DNA from: Hyunsoonleella jejuensis
GTDB taxonomy: Bacteria; Bacteroidota; Bacteroidia; Flavobacteriales; Flavobacteriaceae
Assembly: GCF_900111025.1 (NCBI RefSeq)
Contig: NZ_FOFN01000002.1
Span: 248,001 to 312,000 of the forward strand
Length of the DNA: 64,000 nt
Direction: 5' to 3'
Numbering within the stretch: position 1 is the stretch's first letter; every line of letters starts with the position of its first letter. Shown here piece after piece: positions 37,204 through 46,525 of the stretch. Below the pieces are notes generated by a model, which had not been told where the DNA came from, did no database searches, and was given only the letters and a program-made list of their open reading frames with translations. Position numbers and translations under genes: made by a program.

Positions 37204-40041
37204 ATGACTGAATTTGAAGAAAAAATTGAGGTAAAAGGTGCCAGAGTGCACAACCTAAAAAATATTGATATTTCTATTCCTAGAGAGAAATTGGTAGTTA
37301 TTACAGGTTTGTCTGGAAGCGGAAAATCCTCACTTGCCTTTGATACCATTTATGCTGAAGGCCAACGGCGCTATATTGAAACATTTTCTGCATATGCACG
37401 TCAGTTTTTGGGTGGTTTAGAACGACCAGATGTTGATAAAATAGATGGTTTATCCCCTGTAATTGCCATAGAACAAAAAACCACCAGTAAATCCCCTCGC
37501 TCCACGGTAGGCACTATTACCGAAATTTACGATTTCATGCGTTTATTGTTTGCGCGAGCAAGCGATGCCTACAGTTACAATACAGGTGATAAAATGGTAA
37601 GCTACAGTGACGAACAAATTAAAGACCTTATTTTAAAAGATTTTAAAGGGAAACGTATTAATATTTTAGCGCCAGCAGTGCGCTCAAGGAAAGGACATTA
37701 TCGTGAGCTCTTTGAACAAATAGCAAAACAAGGCTTTGTTAAAGTAAGAACAGATGGCGAAATAAGAGACCTTGTGAAAGGCATGAAACTAGACCGTTAT
37801 AAGACGCACGATATTGAGATTGTTATAGATCGTTTGGTGGTTAATGACAATATTGACAATGATAAACGTCTTTCAGAAAGCATTAATACCGCTATGTATC
37901 ACGGTGATGATGTTTTAATGGTTATAGATCAAGATACTGACAAAGTTCGCTATTTTAGTAGAAATTTAATGTGTCCGTCCTCTGGAATCTCCTATCCTAA
38001 CCCTGAACCCAATAATTTTTCTTTCAACTCGCCAAAAGGTGCCTGTGCTAAATGCAACGGTATTGGAGAGCTGTACCAAGTGAATATAAACAAAATTATT
38101 CCTGATGATTCTCTGTCAATTAAAAACGGAGCACTAGCACCGCATGGACCAGAAAAGAAAAGTTGGATTTTCAAACAGTTTGAAACCATTGCACAACGCT
38201 TTAATTTTAAACTTACAGATGCTTATAAAGATATTCCTGAAGAAGCTAAGCAAGTCATTTTATTTGGTGGGAAGGAGAAATTCTCAGTTGAAAGTAAAAC
38301 CCTAGGTGTAACCCGAGATTATAAAATAGATTTTGAAGGTGTTGCTAATTTTATAGAAAACCAATATAACACTGCAGATTCAACATCTTTAAAACGTTGG
38401 GCAAAAGCATACATGGATAAAATTAAGTGTCCTGTTTGTGAAGGTTCAAGGTTAAAAAAGGAATCATTATACTTTAAAATTAATAATAAGAATATTGCTG
38501 AACTTGCTAGTACAGATATTGTAGAATTAACAGCATGGTTTAACAAGTTACACAACTATCTATCTGAAACTCAATTAAAGATAGCTGAAGAGGTTGTCAA
38601 AGAAATAAAAACAAGATTACAGTTTTTACTCGACGTAGGTTTAGATTATTTGGCATTAAATAGAAGCTCAAAATCGTTATCAGGCGGTGAAGCACAACGT
38701 ATAAGGTTAGCAACCCAAATTGGGTCTCAACTCGTAGGCGTATTATATATTTTAGATGAACCTAGTATTGGCCTTCATCAACGCGATAACGAAAAACTAA
38801 TTAATTCATTAATCTCCCTTCGTGATATTGGAAATTCAGTAATAGTTGTAGAGCACGATAAAGATATGATTGAACGTGCCGATTATGTTATTGATATTGG
38901 GCCAAAAGCAGGGAAATATGGTGGAGAAATTATAAGCATTGGTAATCCTAATGAGCTAAAAAAACACAATACCCTTACTGCAGATTATCTCAATGGTAAC
39001 AAAGAAATTGAGGTTCCTAAAAAGCGTAGGAAAGGCAATGGCAAATTTTTGGAACTGAAAGGGTGTACCGGGAATAATCTTAAAAACGTTTCGGTTAAAT
39101 TCCCTTTAGGCAAGATGATAGGCGTCACAGGAGTTTCAGGTAGCGGAAAATCTACTCTAATTAACGAAACCCTTTATCCTATTTTAAATGCACATTATTT
39201 TAATGGCGTAAAAATACCGATGCCTTACAAAAGCATCAAAGGATTGGAGCATATCGATAAAGTCATAGACATCAACCAATCACCAATAGGCAGAACTCCC
39301 AGAAGTAACCCCGCAACCTATACCAAAACATTTGACGAAATTAGAAGTTTGTTTGCCAAAGTACCAGAAGCTATGATTCGGGGCTATAAAGCAGGGCGTT
39401 TTAGTTTTAATGTTGCTGGCGGACGCTGTGAAACCTGTAAAGGTGGTGGTTTACGGGTAATTGAAATGAATTTTTTACCTGACGTTTATGTAGAATGCGA
39501 AACCTGCCAAGGCAAACGGTTTAACAGGGAAACCCTAGAAATTCGGTATAAAGGCAAAAACATAAGTGATGTTTTAAACATGACCATAGATGAAGCTGTT
39601 GGCTTTTTCGAGCACATTCCAAAAATCTATAAAAAGCTTAAAACCATACAAGATGTTGGTTTAGGCTATATTACCTTGGGGCAGCAAAGTACTACATTGT
39701 CTGGAGGAGAAGCCCAACGCATTAAGTTAGCTTCAGAATTAAGCAAACGAGATACCGGCAACACATTCTATATTTTAGACGAACCTACAACAGGGTTGCA
39801 TTTCGAAGACATTCGCGTTTTAATGTTAGTCTTAAATAAGTTGGTAAATAAAGGGAATACCGTTTTGATTATTGAACATAACTTGGATGTTATAAAAACA
39901 GTAGATCATATTATCGATATTGGGTATGAAGGTGGAAATGGTGGAGGAAAAATTGTGGCAGAAGGTACCCCAGAGGAAATCATTAAGGATAAAAAAAGCT
40001 ACACAGCAAAATTTTTGAAGAGAGAAATTGAAGTCTCTTAA
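37204..40041 (+). CDS. uvrA: Excinuclease ABC subunit A
   Basis: A 945-residue DNA-damage recognition ATPase of nucleotide excision repair. It has two ABC ATPase modules: Walker A GLSGSGKSS near 34 and GVSGSGKST near 642, each with an LSGGEAQR signature (SLSGGEAQRIRLA and TLSGGEAQRIKLA). Zinc-binding Cys pairs are CAKCNGIG, CPVCEGSR and CETCKGGG...CETCQGKR. The N-terminus EKIEVKGARVHNLKNIDI is typical. Length is normal. The spacer before it has only a partial -7 box (CAACTTTG). Confidence 0.98.
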   Translation: MTEFEEKIEVKGARVHNLKNIDISIPREKLVVITGLSGSGKSSLAFDTIYAEGQRRYIETFSAYARQFLGGLERPDVDKIDGLSPVIAIEQKTTSKSPRSTVGTITEIYDFMRLLFARASDAYSYNTGDKMVSYSDEQIKDLILKDFKGKRINILAPAVRSRKGHYRELFEQIAKQGFVKVRTDGEIRDLVKGMKLDRYKTHDIEIVIDRLVVNDNIDNDKRLSESINTAMYHGDDVLMVIDQDTDKVRYFSRNLMCPSSGISYPNPEPNNFSFNSPKGACAKCNGIGELYQVNINKIIPDDSLSIKNGALAPHGPEKKSWIFKQFETIAQRFNFKLTDAYKDIPEEAKQVILFGGKEKFSVESKTLGVTRDYKIDFEGVANFIENQYNTADSTSLKRWAKAYMDKIKCPVCEGSRLKKESLYFKINNKNIAELASTDIVELTAWFNKLHNYLSETQLKIAEEVVKEIKTRLQFLLDVGLDYLALNRSSKSLSGGEAQRIRLATQIGSQLVGVLYILDEPSIGLHQRDNEKLINSLISLRDIGNSVIVVEHDKDMIERADYVIDIGPKAGKYGGEIISIGNPNELKKHNTLTADYLNGNKEIEVPKKRRKGNGKFLELKGCTGNNLKNVSVKFPLGKMIGVTGVSGSGKSTLINETLYPILNAHYFNGVKIPMPYKSIKGLEHIDKVIDINQSPIGRTPRSNPATYTKTFDEIRSLFAKVPEAMIRGYKAGRFSFNVAGGRCETCKGGGLRVIEMNFLPDVYVECETCQGKRFNRETLEIRYKGKNISDVLNMTIDEAVGFFEHIPKIYKKLKTIQDVGLGYITLGQQSTTLSGGEAQRIKLASELSKRDTGNTFYILDEPTTGLHFEDIRVLMLVLNKLVNKGNTVLIIEHNLDVIKTVDHIIDIGYEGGNGGGKIVAEGTPEEIIKDKKSYTAKFLKREIEVS

Positions 40042-40225
40042 GAGCCTGTTTAAAAAATAAGCTAGTCCAACTGCTTCTAAATCAATTAAGTAACAGGAAT
40101 AATCCTTAAGCTGTTTTAGGAATCAAGAAACTTTATTATCATGAGAAGTATACTTTAGATTGTTGCATTACTTCATAATATCGTACAAGGCAGGAAACCG
40201 CTTTAAATGTATTATTACATGACAC

Positions 40226-40264
40226 AAAAAAGGGATAAACTTTTCTTAAGTTTATCCCTTTTTT
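40226..40264. terminator. Bidirectional intrinsic terminator upstream of the LOG-family gene
   Basis: Perfect 15-base arms AAAAGGGATAAACTT (40228-40242) and AAGTTTATCCCTTTT (40248-40262), loop TTCTT, flanked by A and T tracts. It lies 185 bases after uvrA and 45 bases before the next gene, so it most likely ends the uvrA transcript. The 40042-40225 stretch between holds no gene. Confidence 0.8.
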
Positions 40265-40308
40265 GATATGCTTTTGTTATTTTGCGCATAAAAAATAGAT
40301 GAATTTTA

Positions 40309-40998
40309 ATGAGAAAAGAACAAAGACATAAAAGTTGGAACGAAATTAAAACTAATGATTCTTGGGCCATATTTAAAATTATGGGCGAGTTTGTTACCGG
40401 TTTCGAAAAAATGAGTAAAATAGGCCCATGTGTTTCTATTTTTGGTTCAGCTAGAACAAGACCAGAGGATAAATACTATGAATTAACCGTTAAAGTTGCG
40501 GAAAAAATTGTAGAATCAGGGTACGGTGTTATTACAGGAGGAGGTCCAGGTATTATGGAAGCTGGTAATAAAGGCGCTCACTTAGGTGGAGGCACATCGG
40601 TAGGATTAAACATAGATTTGCCTTTTGAACAGCATGATAATCCCTATATAGATTCTGATAAAAGCTTAGATTTTGACTATTTTTTTGTTAGAAAAGTAAT
40701 GTTTGTTAAATACTCTCAAGGCTTTGTTGTAATGCCAGGTGGTTTCGGGACACTTGATGAACTATTTGAGGCCATGACACTTATTCAAACTCATAAAAGT
40801 GAAAAATTTCCCATAATACTTGTTGGGAAATCCTTTTGGCAAGGACTAATCGATTGGATTACATCCACACTTTTGGAAAAGAACGGAAATATTAGTCCAA
40901 AAGACATGGATTTAATTCATTTGGTGGATACGGAAGATGAGGTGATTTCAATCTTAGATGCTTTCTACAAAGAGTCAAGATTATCACCAAACTTCTAA
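40309..40998 (+). CDS. LOG family (Rossmann-fold) nucleotide phosphoribohydrolase-like protein
   Basis: A 229-residue cytoplasmic protein of the TIGR00730/LOG family. Members include enzymes that release bases from nucleoside 5'-monophosphates, such as cytokinin riboside monophosphates and, in bacteria, AMP. The two signature motifs are GGGPGIMEAGNKGA (about 84-97) and PGGFGTLDELFE (about 144-155). A short N-terminal extension (1-35) precedes the core. Its substrate here is unknown. It sits alone behind a strong terminator. Confidence 0.88.
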   Translation: MRKEQRHKSWNEIKTNDSWAIFKIMGEFVTGFEKMSKIGPCVSIFGSARTRPEDKYYELTVKVAEKIVESGYGVITGGGPGIMEAGNKGAHLGGGTSVGLNIDLPFEQHDNPYIDSDKSLDFDYFFVRKVMFVKYSQGFVVMPGGFGTLDELFEAMTLIQTHKSEKFPIILVGKSFWQGLIDWITSTLLEKNGNISPKDMDLIHLVDTEDEVISILDAFYKESRLSPNF

Positions 40999-41090
40999 AA
41001 TTTACCATACACCTAATATCTAAGGGAAGCACTATATAATTCATTATATTGTGGCGCCTTGTTTCAAATCTAATAAATTAAACGTATAAT

Positions 41091-43922
41091 TTGAAGTTCA
41101 GTGTTTTAACTTACTTGTTATTACTAGCCTGCGGTTTTATAGGTTATGGCCAAAACAGCATCAATATTAAAGCTAAATTTGATGTTGAAGAAAAGCGCAT
41201 TACCATAAACCAAACTATTACTTACCAAAACACTTCGCAAGATACGCTTCATGATGTTTATTTAAATGATTGGAACAATAGCTATTCTTCGAAAAAAACT
41301 GCTTTAGCTATACGATTAGCAGATGAATATATAAACAGATTTCATTTGGCCAAAGACGAACAACGCGGCTATACTGATGTTGCAGCAATCCTTCAAGATA
41401 ACGATACGTTGTCATTTACCAGATTAAAAAACCAAATAGATGTAATTAAGGTAAAGCTACCAAAACCAATAGGTCCTAACGAATCTTACACCATTTCACT
41501 TAACTACATTATTAAAATTCCTAGCAGTGAATTTACTAGCTATGGATATACAAAAGAAAACGACCTTAGTTTAAGGTATTGGTATATCACACCAGTAGTT
41601 TATGATGGTGCTTGGCAATATTACAGTAACAAAAATTTAAATGATTTGTATAAGCCTAAGTCTGATATAAAACTTGAGCTATCGTATCCAAAGAACTACA
41701 AACTAACTTCAGAATTAAATGTTATTGCCTCTTCTGAAGATAAAGAAAATACAACCACGGTATTGTACGGAAAGGATAGAATAAATAGCAAACTACATTT
41801 AAATAAAAATCTAAGATTTAAATCAATAAAGAACAATAAAATAGAACTTGTTTCAGATTTATATGATAACGATTTACAGGTTGTGGAAAAAGTACTCATT
41901 AACGATAGAATTATGAGCTACATAACCGAAAATCTTGGACCATATCCTCATGAAAAGTTGTTGTTAACTGAAATAGACAATGCTAACGATCCTGTTTATG
42001 GACTTACATCTCTACCTAAATTTTTACAACCATTTTCAGATTCTTTTGAATATGAAATGCGCTTATTAAAAGTAGCTTTACATAATTATCTAGAGAACAC
42101 GTTAATAGTAAACCCTAGAAAAGACCATTGGCTTCTGGACGGATTTCAAATATTTTTTCTCATAAAATACGTTGAAGACCACTATCCAGACATGAAATTT
42201 ATGGGCAAACTAGCCAATATTTGGGGAATTAGGTCTTTTCATGCTGCAGATTTGCACTATAATGATAAATATACACTAGCGTATATGAGTATGGCAAGGA
42301 CAAACCGGGATCAGCCCTTGACAATGCAAAAAGATTCCTTATTAAAATTTAACAGCAATATTGCCAATAAATATAAAGCAGGCATTGGTTTACAATATTT
42401 AGATGATTTTATAAATCATGATGTTTTAGAGCATACTATTAAGCCTTTTTTGCAAGAAAACAGGTTGCAGCCAACCTCTACGGAAGCTTTTGAAACATTC
42501 CTAAAATCTAGAACTGATAAGAATATTGACTGGTTTTTTGAGGATTATTTAAAAACCAGAAAAAAAATTGATTTCAAAATTAAAAAAGTTGAAAAAACCG
42601 AAGACTCTATAACAGTTACCATAAAAAATAAGCGTGACAACGATATGCCAATATCGCTTTACACCTTGAATAATGATAGCATTATTTCTAAGTATTGGAT
42701 AGAAGATATAGGTAAACAAAAAAGACTTACTATTCCGAGGAATGATGCTAACAAACTAGTTTTAAACTACAACAATGCAGCACCAGAGTTTAATTTAAGG
42801 GACAACTGGAAATCTTTAAAAGGCTTCTTTTTTAACAATAAACCTTTGCAGTTCAGGTTATTTCAAGATGTGGAAGACCCCAATTACAATCAAGTATTTT
42901 TTATGCCTATAGTAGAATTTAACAATATTTACGATGGCCTTAATTTAGGGGCTAAGGTTTATAATGGCACCTTATTACGGCGCAATTTAAGATACAAGAT
43001 ACAACCACAGTATTCGTTAGGCTCAAAAACACTAACCGGAGGCGCATCTGCTTCAATGACGCATTTTTTGGAAAACAGAAATTTATACGCATTAACATAT
43101 GGTGCAAGTTATAGCTACAGCAGTTATGCAGAAGACTTATTTGTAAGGCGTATAACGCCATCAATTTCGTTTTTATTTAGGGAAGACGATGATTTTAGGT
43201 CGAATAAAAGAAAATTGCTACGTTTTAGGTTTTTAGATTTTCACCGTGATAGAAATCCATTAAATCCAAATAGTAGTGACGAACCCAATTACAGTGTTTT
43301 TAATGCGCGCTATATTCATTCCAACGATAATTTAATAAACTTTAGCAAATGGTATGCAGATTTTCAATTAGCAAGAACATTTAGTAAAGTATCATTTAAC
43401 TATGAATATCGAAAACTATTTGAGAGCAATAGACAATTAAACGTACGATTCTTTAGTGGTATTTTCTTGGATAACAATAACGATATAAATTCGAACTACT
43501 TTAGTTTTGCCTTAGACCGCCCTACAGATTATCTATTTGAGTATAATTATTTGGGACGATCAGAAGCCTCTGGTATTTTTAGTCAGCAATTTATAGAAGC
43601 AGAAGGAGGTTTTAAATCAAAATTAGAAGTGCCCTTTGCCAACCAATGGATGAGCACTGCAAATGTTAGCACAACGCTGTGGAAGTATATTTTGGCCTAT
43701 GGTGATTTTGGACTTGTTAAAAACAAATTCAATGCACCAAAATTTGTATACGATTCTGGAATACGCATTAATTTAGTTACGGATTATTTTGAAATCTATT
43801 TTCCGGTATACTCCAATTTGGGTTGGGAAATAGCACAAAAAGACTACGATCAAAAAATAAGGTTCAAATTTACTGTAGACCCGGAATCACTTTTAGGATT
43901 ATTCAGAAGACGTTGGTATTAA
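41091..43922 (+). CDS. M1-like (gluzincin) protein with degenerate zinc site and C-terminal barrel-like region
   Basis: A 943-residue exported protein. The start must be the TTG at 41091: an in-frame stop lies at 41079 and the next residues form a good signal peptide (FSVLTYLLLLACGFIGYGQ). Residues 20 to about 510 follow the M1 aminopeptidase layout, but the HExxH site reads HNYLE (His331) and the third-ligand motif reads WLLDG instead of WLxEG. The usual Glu and second His are therefore gone, and it is probably not a zinc peptidase. From about 590 the sequence has alternating barrel-like strands to a C-terminal FRRRWY, suggesting outer-membrane insertion. Confidence 0.75.
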   Translation: MKFSVLTYLLLLACGFIGYGQNSINIKAKFDVEEKRITINQTITYQNTSQDTLHDVYLNDWNNSYSSKKTALAIRLADEYINRFHLAKDEQRGYTDVAAILQDNDTLSFTRLKNQIDVIKVKLPKPIGPNESYTISLNYIIKIPSSEFTSYGYTKENDLSLRYWYITPVVYDGAWQYYSNKNLNDLYKPKSDIKLELSYPKNYKLTSELNVIASSEDKENTTTVLYGKDRINSKLHLNKNLRFKSIKNNKIELVSDLYDNDLQVVEKVLINDRIMSYITENLGPYPHEKLLLTEIDNANDPVYGLTSLPKFLQPFSDSFEYEMRLLKVALHNYLENTLIVNPRKDHWLLDGFQIFFLIKYVEDHYPDMKFMGKLANIWGIRSFHAADLHYNDKYTLAYMSMARTNRDQPLTMQKDSLLKFNSNIANKYKAGIGLQYLDDFINHDVLEHTIKPFLQENRLQPTSTEAFETFLKSRTDKNIDWFFEDYLKTRKKIDFKIKKVEKTEDSITVTIKNKRDNDMPISLYTLNNDSIISKYWIEDIGKQKRLTIPRNDANKLVLNYNNAAPEFNLRDNWKSLKGFFFNNKPLQFRLFQDVEDPNYNQVFFMPIVEFNNIYDGLNLGAKVYNGTLLRRNLRYKIQPQYSLGSKTLTGGASASMTHFLENRNLYALTYGASYSYSSYAEDLFVRRITPSISFLFREDDDFRSNKRKLLRFRFLDFHRDRNPLNPNSSDEPNYSVFNARYIHSNDNLINFSKWYADFQLARTFSKVSFNYEYRKLFESNRQLNVRFFSGIFLDNNNDINSNYFSFALDRPTDYLFEYNYLGRSEASGIFSQQFIEAEGGFKSKLEVPFANQWMSTANVSTTLWKYILAYGDFGLVKNKFNAPKFVYDSGIRINLVTDYFEIYFPVYSNLGWEIAQKDYDQKIRFKFTVDPESLLGLFRRRWY

Positions 43923-44047
43923 ATAATTGTTAGTATTTGTGATGTTTTTATAAGAATAATATAAAATAAATCTTCTTTAATTCATTTATTTATGTTTTTC
44001 ATATATTTTTAAGAGTTTTTTTAATTGGAAAAACCCTGAAATTTCCT

Positions 44048-44055
44048 TAATTTTG
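44048..44055 (+). promoter_or_regulatory. Bacteroidota -7 box for the 2-oxoacid dehydrogenase gene
   Basis: TAATTTTG fits TAnnTTTG; a TTG at 44024-44026 lies about 21 bases further upstream. Transcription would begin near 44062, downstream of the in-frame TTG at 44053, which supports the ATG at 44080 as the true start. Confidence 0.55.
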
Positions 44056-44079
44056 CATGCGCTGTTAACCAACTTAATC

Positions 44080-46491
44080 ATGCAAGAACTCACCGAATTG
44101 AAAGACAATATATCATTTGACGATTTTAAAGCTGAAGTTTTAAACGATTATAAAATTGCCGTTCAAAGTCGTGAATGTAGTTTGCTGGGGCGCCGGGAAG
44201 TACTTACAGGAAAGGCTAAGTTTGGTATTTTCGGCGATGGTAAAGAAGTGCCACAATTAGCAATGGCAAAGGCTTTTAAAGTTGGCGATTGGCGCTCTGG
44301 TTATTATCGTGATCAAACATTTATGATGGCTATTGGCGAGTTAACCGTAGAACATTTTTTTGCAGGCTTATATGCCAATACTAATTTAGAGTTAGAACCT
44401 ATGTCGGCAGGACGCCAAATGGGTGGGCACTTTGTAACGCATAGCATAGACGAAAATGGTAATTGGAAAGATTTAACCAAACAATATAACTCTAGTTCAG
44501 ACATCTCTCCTACCGCAGGACAAATGCCTCGACTTTTGGGATTAGCGCAGGCATCAAAAGTATATAAGGAATTAAAAGATTTAAATGCTAAAAAGTTTTC
44601 TAAAAACGGTAACGAAGTAGCTTGGGGCACCATAGGGAATGCTAGTACAAGTGAAGGATTGTTTTTTGAAACCATCAACGCTGCTGGAGTATTGCAAGTA
44701 CCAATGGTAACTAGTATTTGGGATGATGAATACGGTATTTCGGTTCATGCAAAATATCAAACAACAAAAGAAAATATATCAGAAATCTTAAAAGGGTTTC
44801 AAAGAGACAAAGACAACAAAGGCTTTGAAATTTTACGAGTTAAAGGATGGGACTATGCGAATTTAATTCAAACCTACCAGGAAGCAGGAACTATAGCAAG
44901 GGAAGAGCATGTGCCTGTAATTATTCATGTTACTGAACTAACACAACCACAAGGACACTCTACTTCAGGCTCCCATGAACGCTACAAATCAGGAGAACGT
45001 CTGCAATGGGAATCAAATCACGATTGCAACAAGAAAATGCGAGCATGGATTATTGAAAGTGGTATTGCAACCAATGAAACGTTAACAAATATTGAGCGCA
45101 CTATAAAACGTGAAGTTAAACAAAGTAAAACCAAAGCGTGGACCACATTTTTAGCTCCAATTAAAAAAGAACAAAATGAAGTAATTACACTTTTAGAAAA
45201 GCTTTCAAAAGCTAGCACTAATGGTGTGTTTATCTCGAAACTTAAGGATACGCTTGCCAAAATAAATGAGCCAACTAGAAAAGATATTTTGTCTAATGCG
45301 AGAAAAGCGCTGAGATATACTATTGCCGAAAACTCTAATGAAAGTGCACAATTAAAAAGCTGGATTAATACCAATATAAAAAAGACTCAGCCAGAATTTA
45401 GCTCTCATTTATATTGCGAAACCGATAAATCTACTATAAAGGTTTCTGAAATTCAGCCCGTTTATGATGATACATCTGAACTCGTGGATGGCAGAATTAT
45501 TATCCGTGATAATTTTGATGCTATCTTTAGCAAGCATCCAGAAACGCTGGTTTTTGGTGAAGATACTGGTAATATTGGTGACGTAAACCAAGGTTTGGAA
45601 GGGCTACAGGAAAAATACGGAAAATTACGTGTTGCTGATACTGGTATTAGAGAAGCCTCCATAATTGGACAAGGAATAGGCATGGCATTAAGGGGTTTAC
45701 GCCCCATTGCAGAGATTCAGTATTTAGATTATGTACTCTATGCACTTAATGTAATTAGTGATGATTTGGCAACGCTGCATTATCGTACAAAAGGAAGGCA
45801 AAAAGCACCTTTAATTATCAGAACTCGCGGTCACAGATTAGAAGGTATTTGGCATTCTGGTTCGCAAATGGGAGGCTTATTAAATTTAATTCGTGGTGTT
45901 TTAGTCTTAGTACCTAGAAACATGACAAAGGCTGCCGGTTTTTATAATACACTTTTAGAAGGCGACGATCCCGCGCTGGTAGTAGAATGCCTCAATGGCT
46001 ATCGCTTAAAGGAGAGACGTCCAAACAACATGGGTAATTTTAAAACTCCTGTTGGTGTGGTTGAGACAATAAAAGAAGGCACGGATATCACTTTAGTATC
46101 TTACGGATCGACCTTACGTTTGGTAGAACAAGCTTCAAAAGAATTGTTAGCTGTTGGTATAGATGCTGAAATTATTGATGTTCAATCTTTAGTGCCTTTA
46201 GACATCAACCATGATATTGTGAAAAGTGTAGCCAAAACCAATCGCGTTATGGTAATTGATGAAGATATGCCTGGTGGCGCTTCCGCATATATTATGGATG
46301 CTATTTTAAATGAGCAAAATGCATTTCAATATTTAGATAGTGCTCCTAAAACTGTAACAGCCAAACCGCACCGTCCGGCATACGGTAATGATGGCGATTA
46401 TTTCTCCAAGCCTTCTGTCGAGGATATTTTTGAAGCTGTTTATGATGTGATGCACGAATTGAGCCCTGTTGATTTTCCAAAACTGAGATAA
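44080..46491 (+). CDS. Alpha-ketoacid dehydrogenase E1, fused alpha and beta subunits
   Basis: An 803-residue thiamine-diphosphate enzyme, the E1 component of a branched-chain or related 2-oxoacid dehydrogenase. The alpha-like half (about 20-370) has SLLGRREVLTGKAKFGIFGDG, GRQMGGHF and the ThDP region WGTIGNASTSEGLFFE. The beta-like half (about 455-803) has FGEDTGNIGDVNQGL, RVADTGIREASIIGQGIGMA and VIDEDMPGGASAYI. In most bacteria these halves are separate proteins; the fused form is common in Bacteroidota. No E2/E3 genes are adjacent. The start at 44080 was chosen because of the promoter position; an upstream TTG would add nine residues. Confidence 0.9.
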   Translation: MQELTELKDNISFDDFKAEVLNDYKIAVQSRECSLLGRREVLTGKAKFGIFGDGKEVPQLAMAKAFKVGDWRSGYYRDQTFMMAIGELTVEHFFAGLYANTNLELEPMSAGRQMGGHFVTHSIDENGNWKDLTKQYNSSSDISPTAGQMPRLLGLAQASKVYKELKDLNAKKFSKNGNEVAWGTIGNASTSEGLFFETINAAGVLQVPMVTSIWDDEYGISVHAKYQTTKENISEILKGFQRDKDNKGFEILRVKGWDYANLIQTYQEAGTIAREEHVPVIIHVTELTQPQGHSTSGSHERYKSGERLQWESNHDCNKKMRAWIIESGIATNETLTNIERTIKREVKQSKTKAWTTFLAPIKKEQNEVITLLEKLSKASTNGVFISKLKDTLAKINEPTRKDILSNARKALRYTIAENSNESAQLKSWINTNIKKTQPEFSSHLYCETDKSTIKVSEIQPVYDDTSELVDGRIIIRDNFDAIFSKHPETLVFGEDTGNIGDVNQGLEGLQEKYGKLRVADTGIREASIIGQGIGMALRGLRPIAEIQYLDYVLYALNVISDDLATLHYRTKGRQKAPLIIRTRGHRLEGIWHSGSQMGGLLNLIRGVLVLVPRNMTKAAGFYNTLLEGDDPALVVECLNGYRLKERRPNNMGNFKTPVGVVETIKEGTDITLVSYGSTLRLVEQASKELLAVGIDAEIIDVQSLVPLDINHDIVKSVAKTNRVMVIDEDMPGGASAYIMDAILNEQNAFQYLDSAPKTVTAKPHRPAYGNDGDYFSKPSVEDIFEAVYDVMHELSPVDFPKLR

Positions 46492-46505
46492 TAATACTAT
46501 TTTAG
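46492..46505 (+). promoter_or_regulatory. Candidate operator, 14-base word upstream of the AraC regulator gene
   Basis: TAATACTATTTTAG lies 20 bases before the regulator's start. A word identical in 13 of 14 positions (TAATACTATTTAAG) is at 47728-47741 upstream of the doxX-led genes. Such sharing is consistent with a binding site for the encoded AraC protein, but AT-rich DNA makes chance matches more likely. Confidence 0.35.
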
Positions 46506-46525
46506 AGTTCTAAAATTAGTAGTTC

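Noticed and set aside
44053-44079. TTG at 44053 as the start of the 2-oxoacid dehydrogenase gene
   Set aside because: It overlaps the -7 box and lies upstream of the expected transcription start; the ATG at 44080 fits better.
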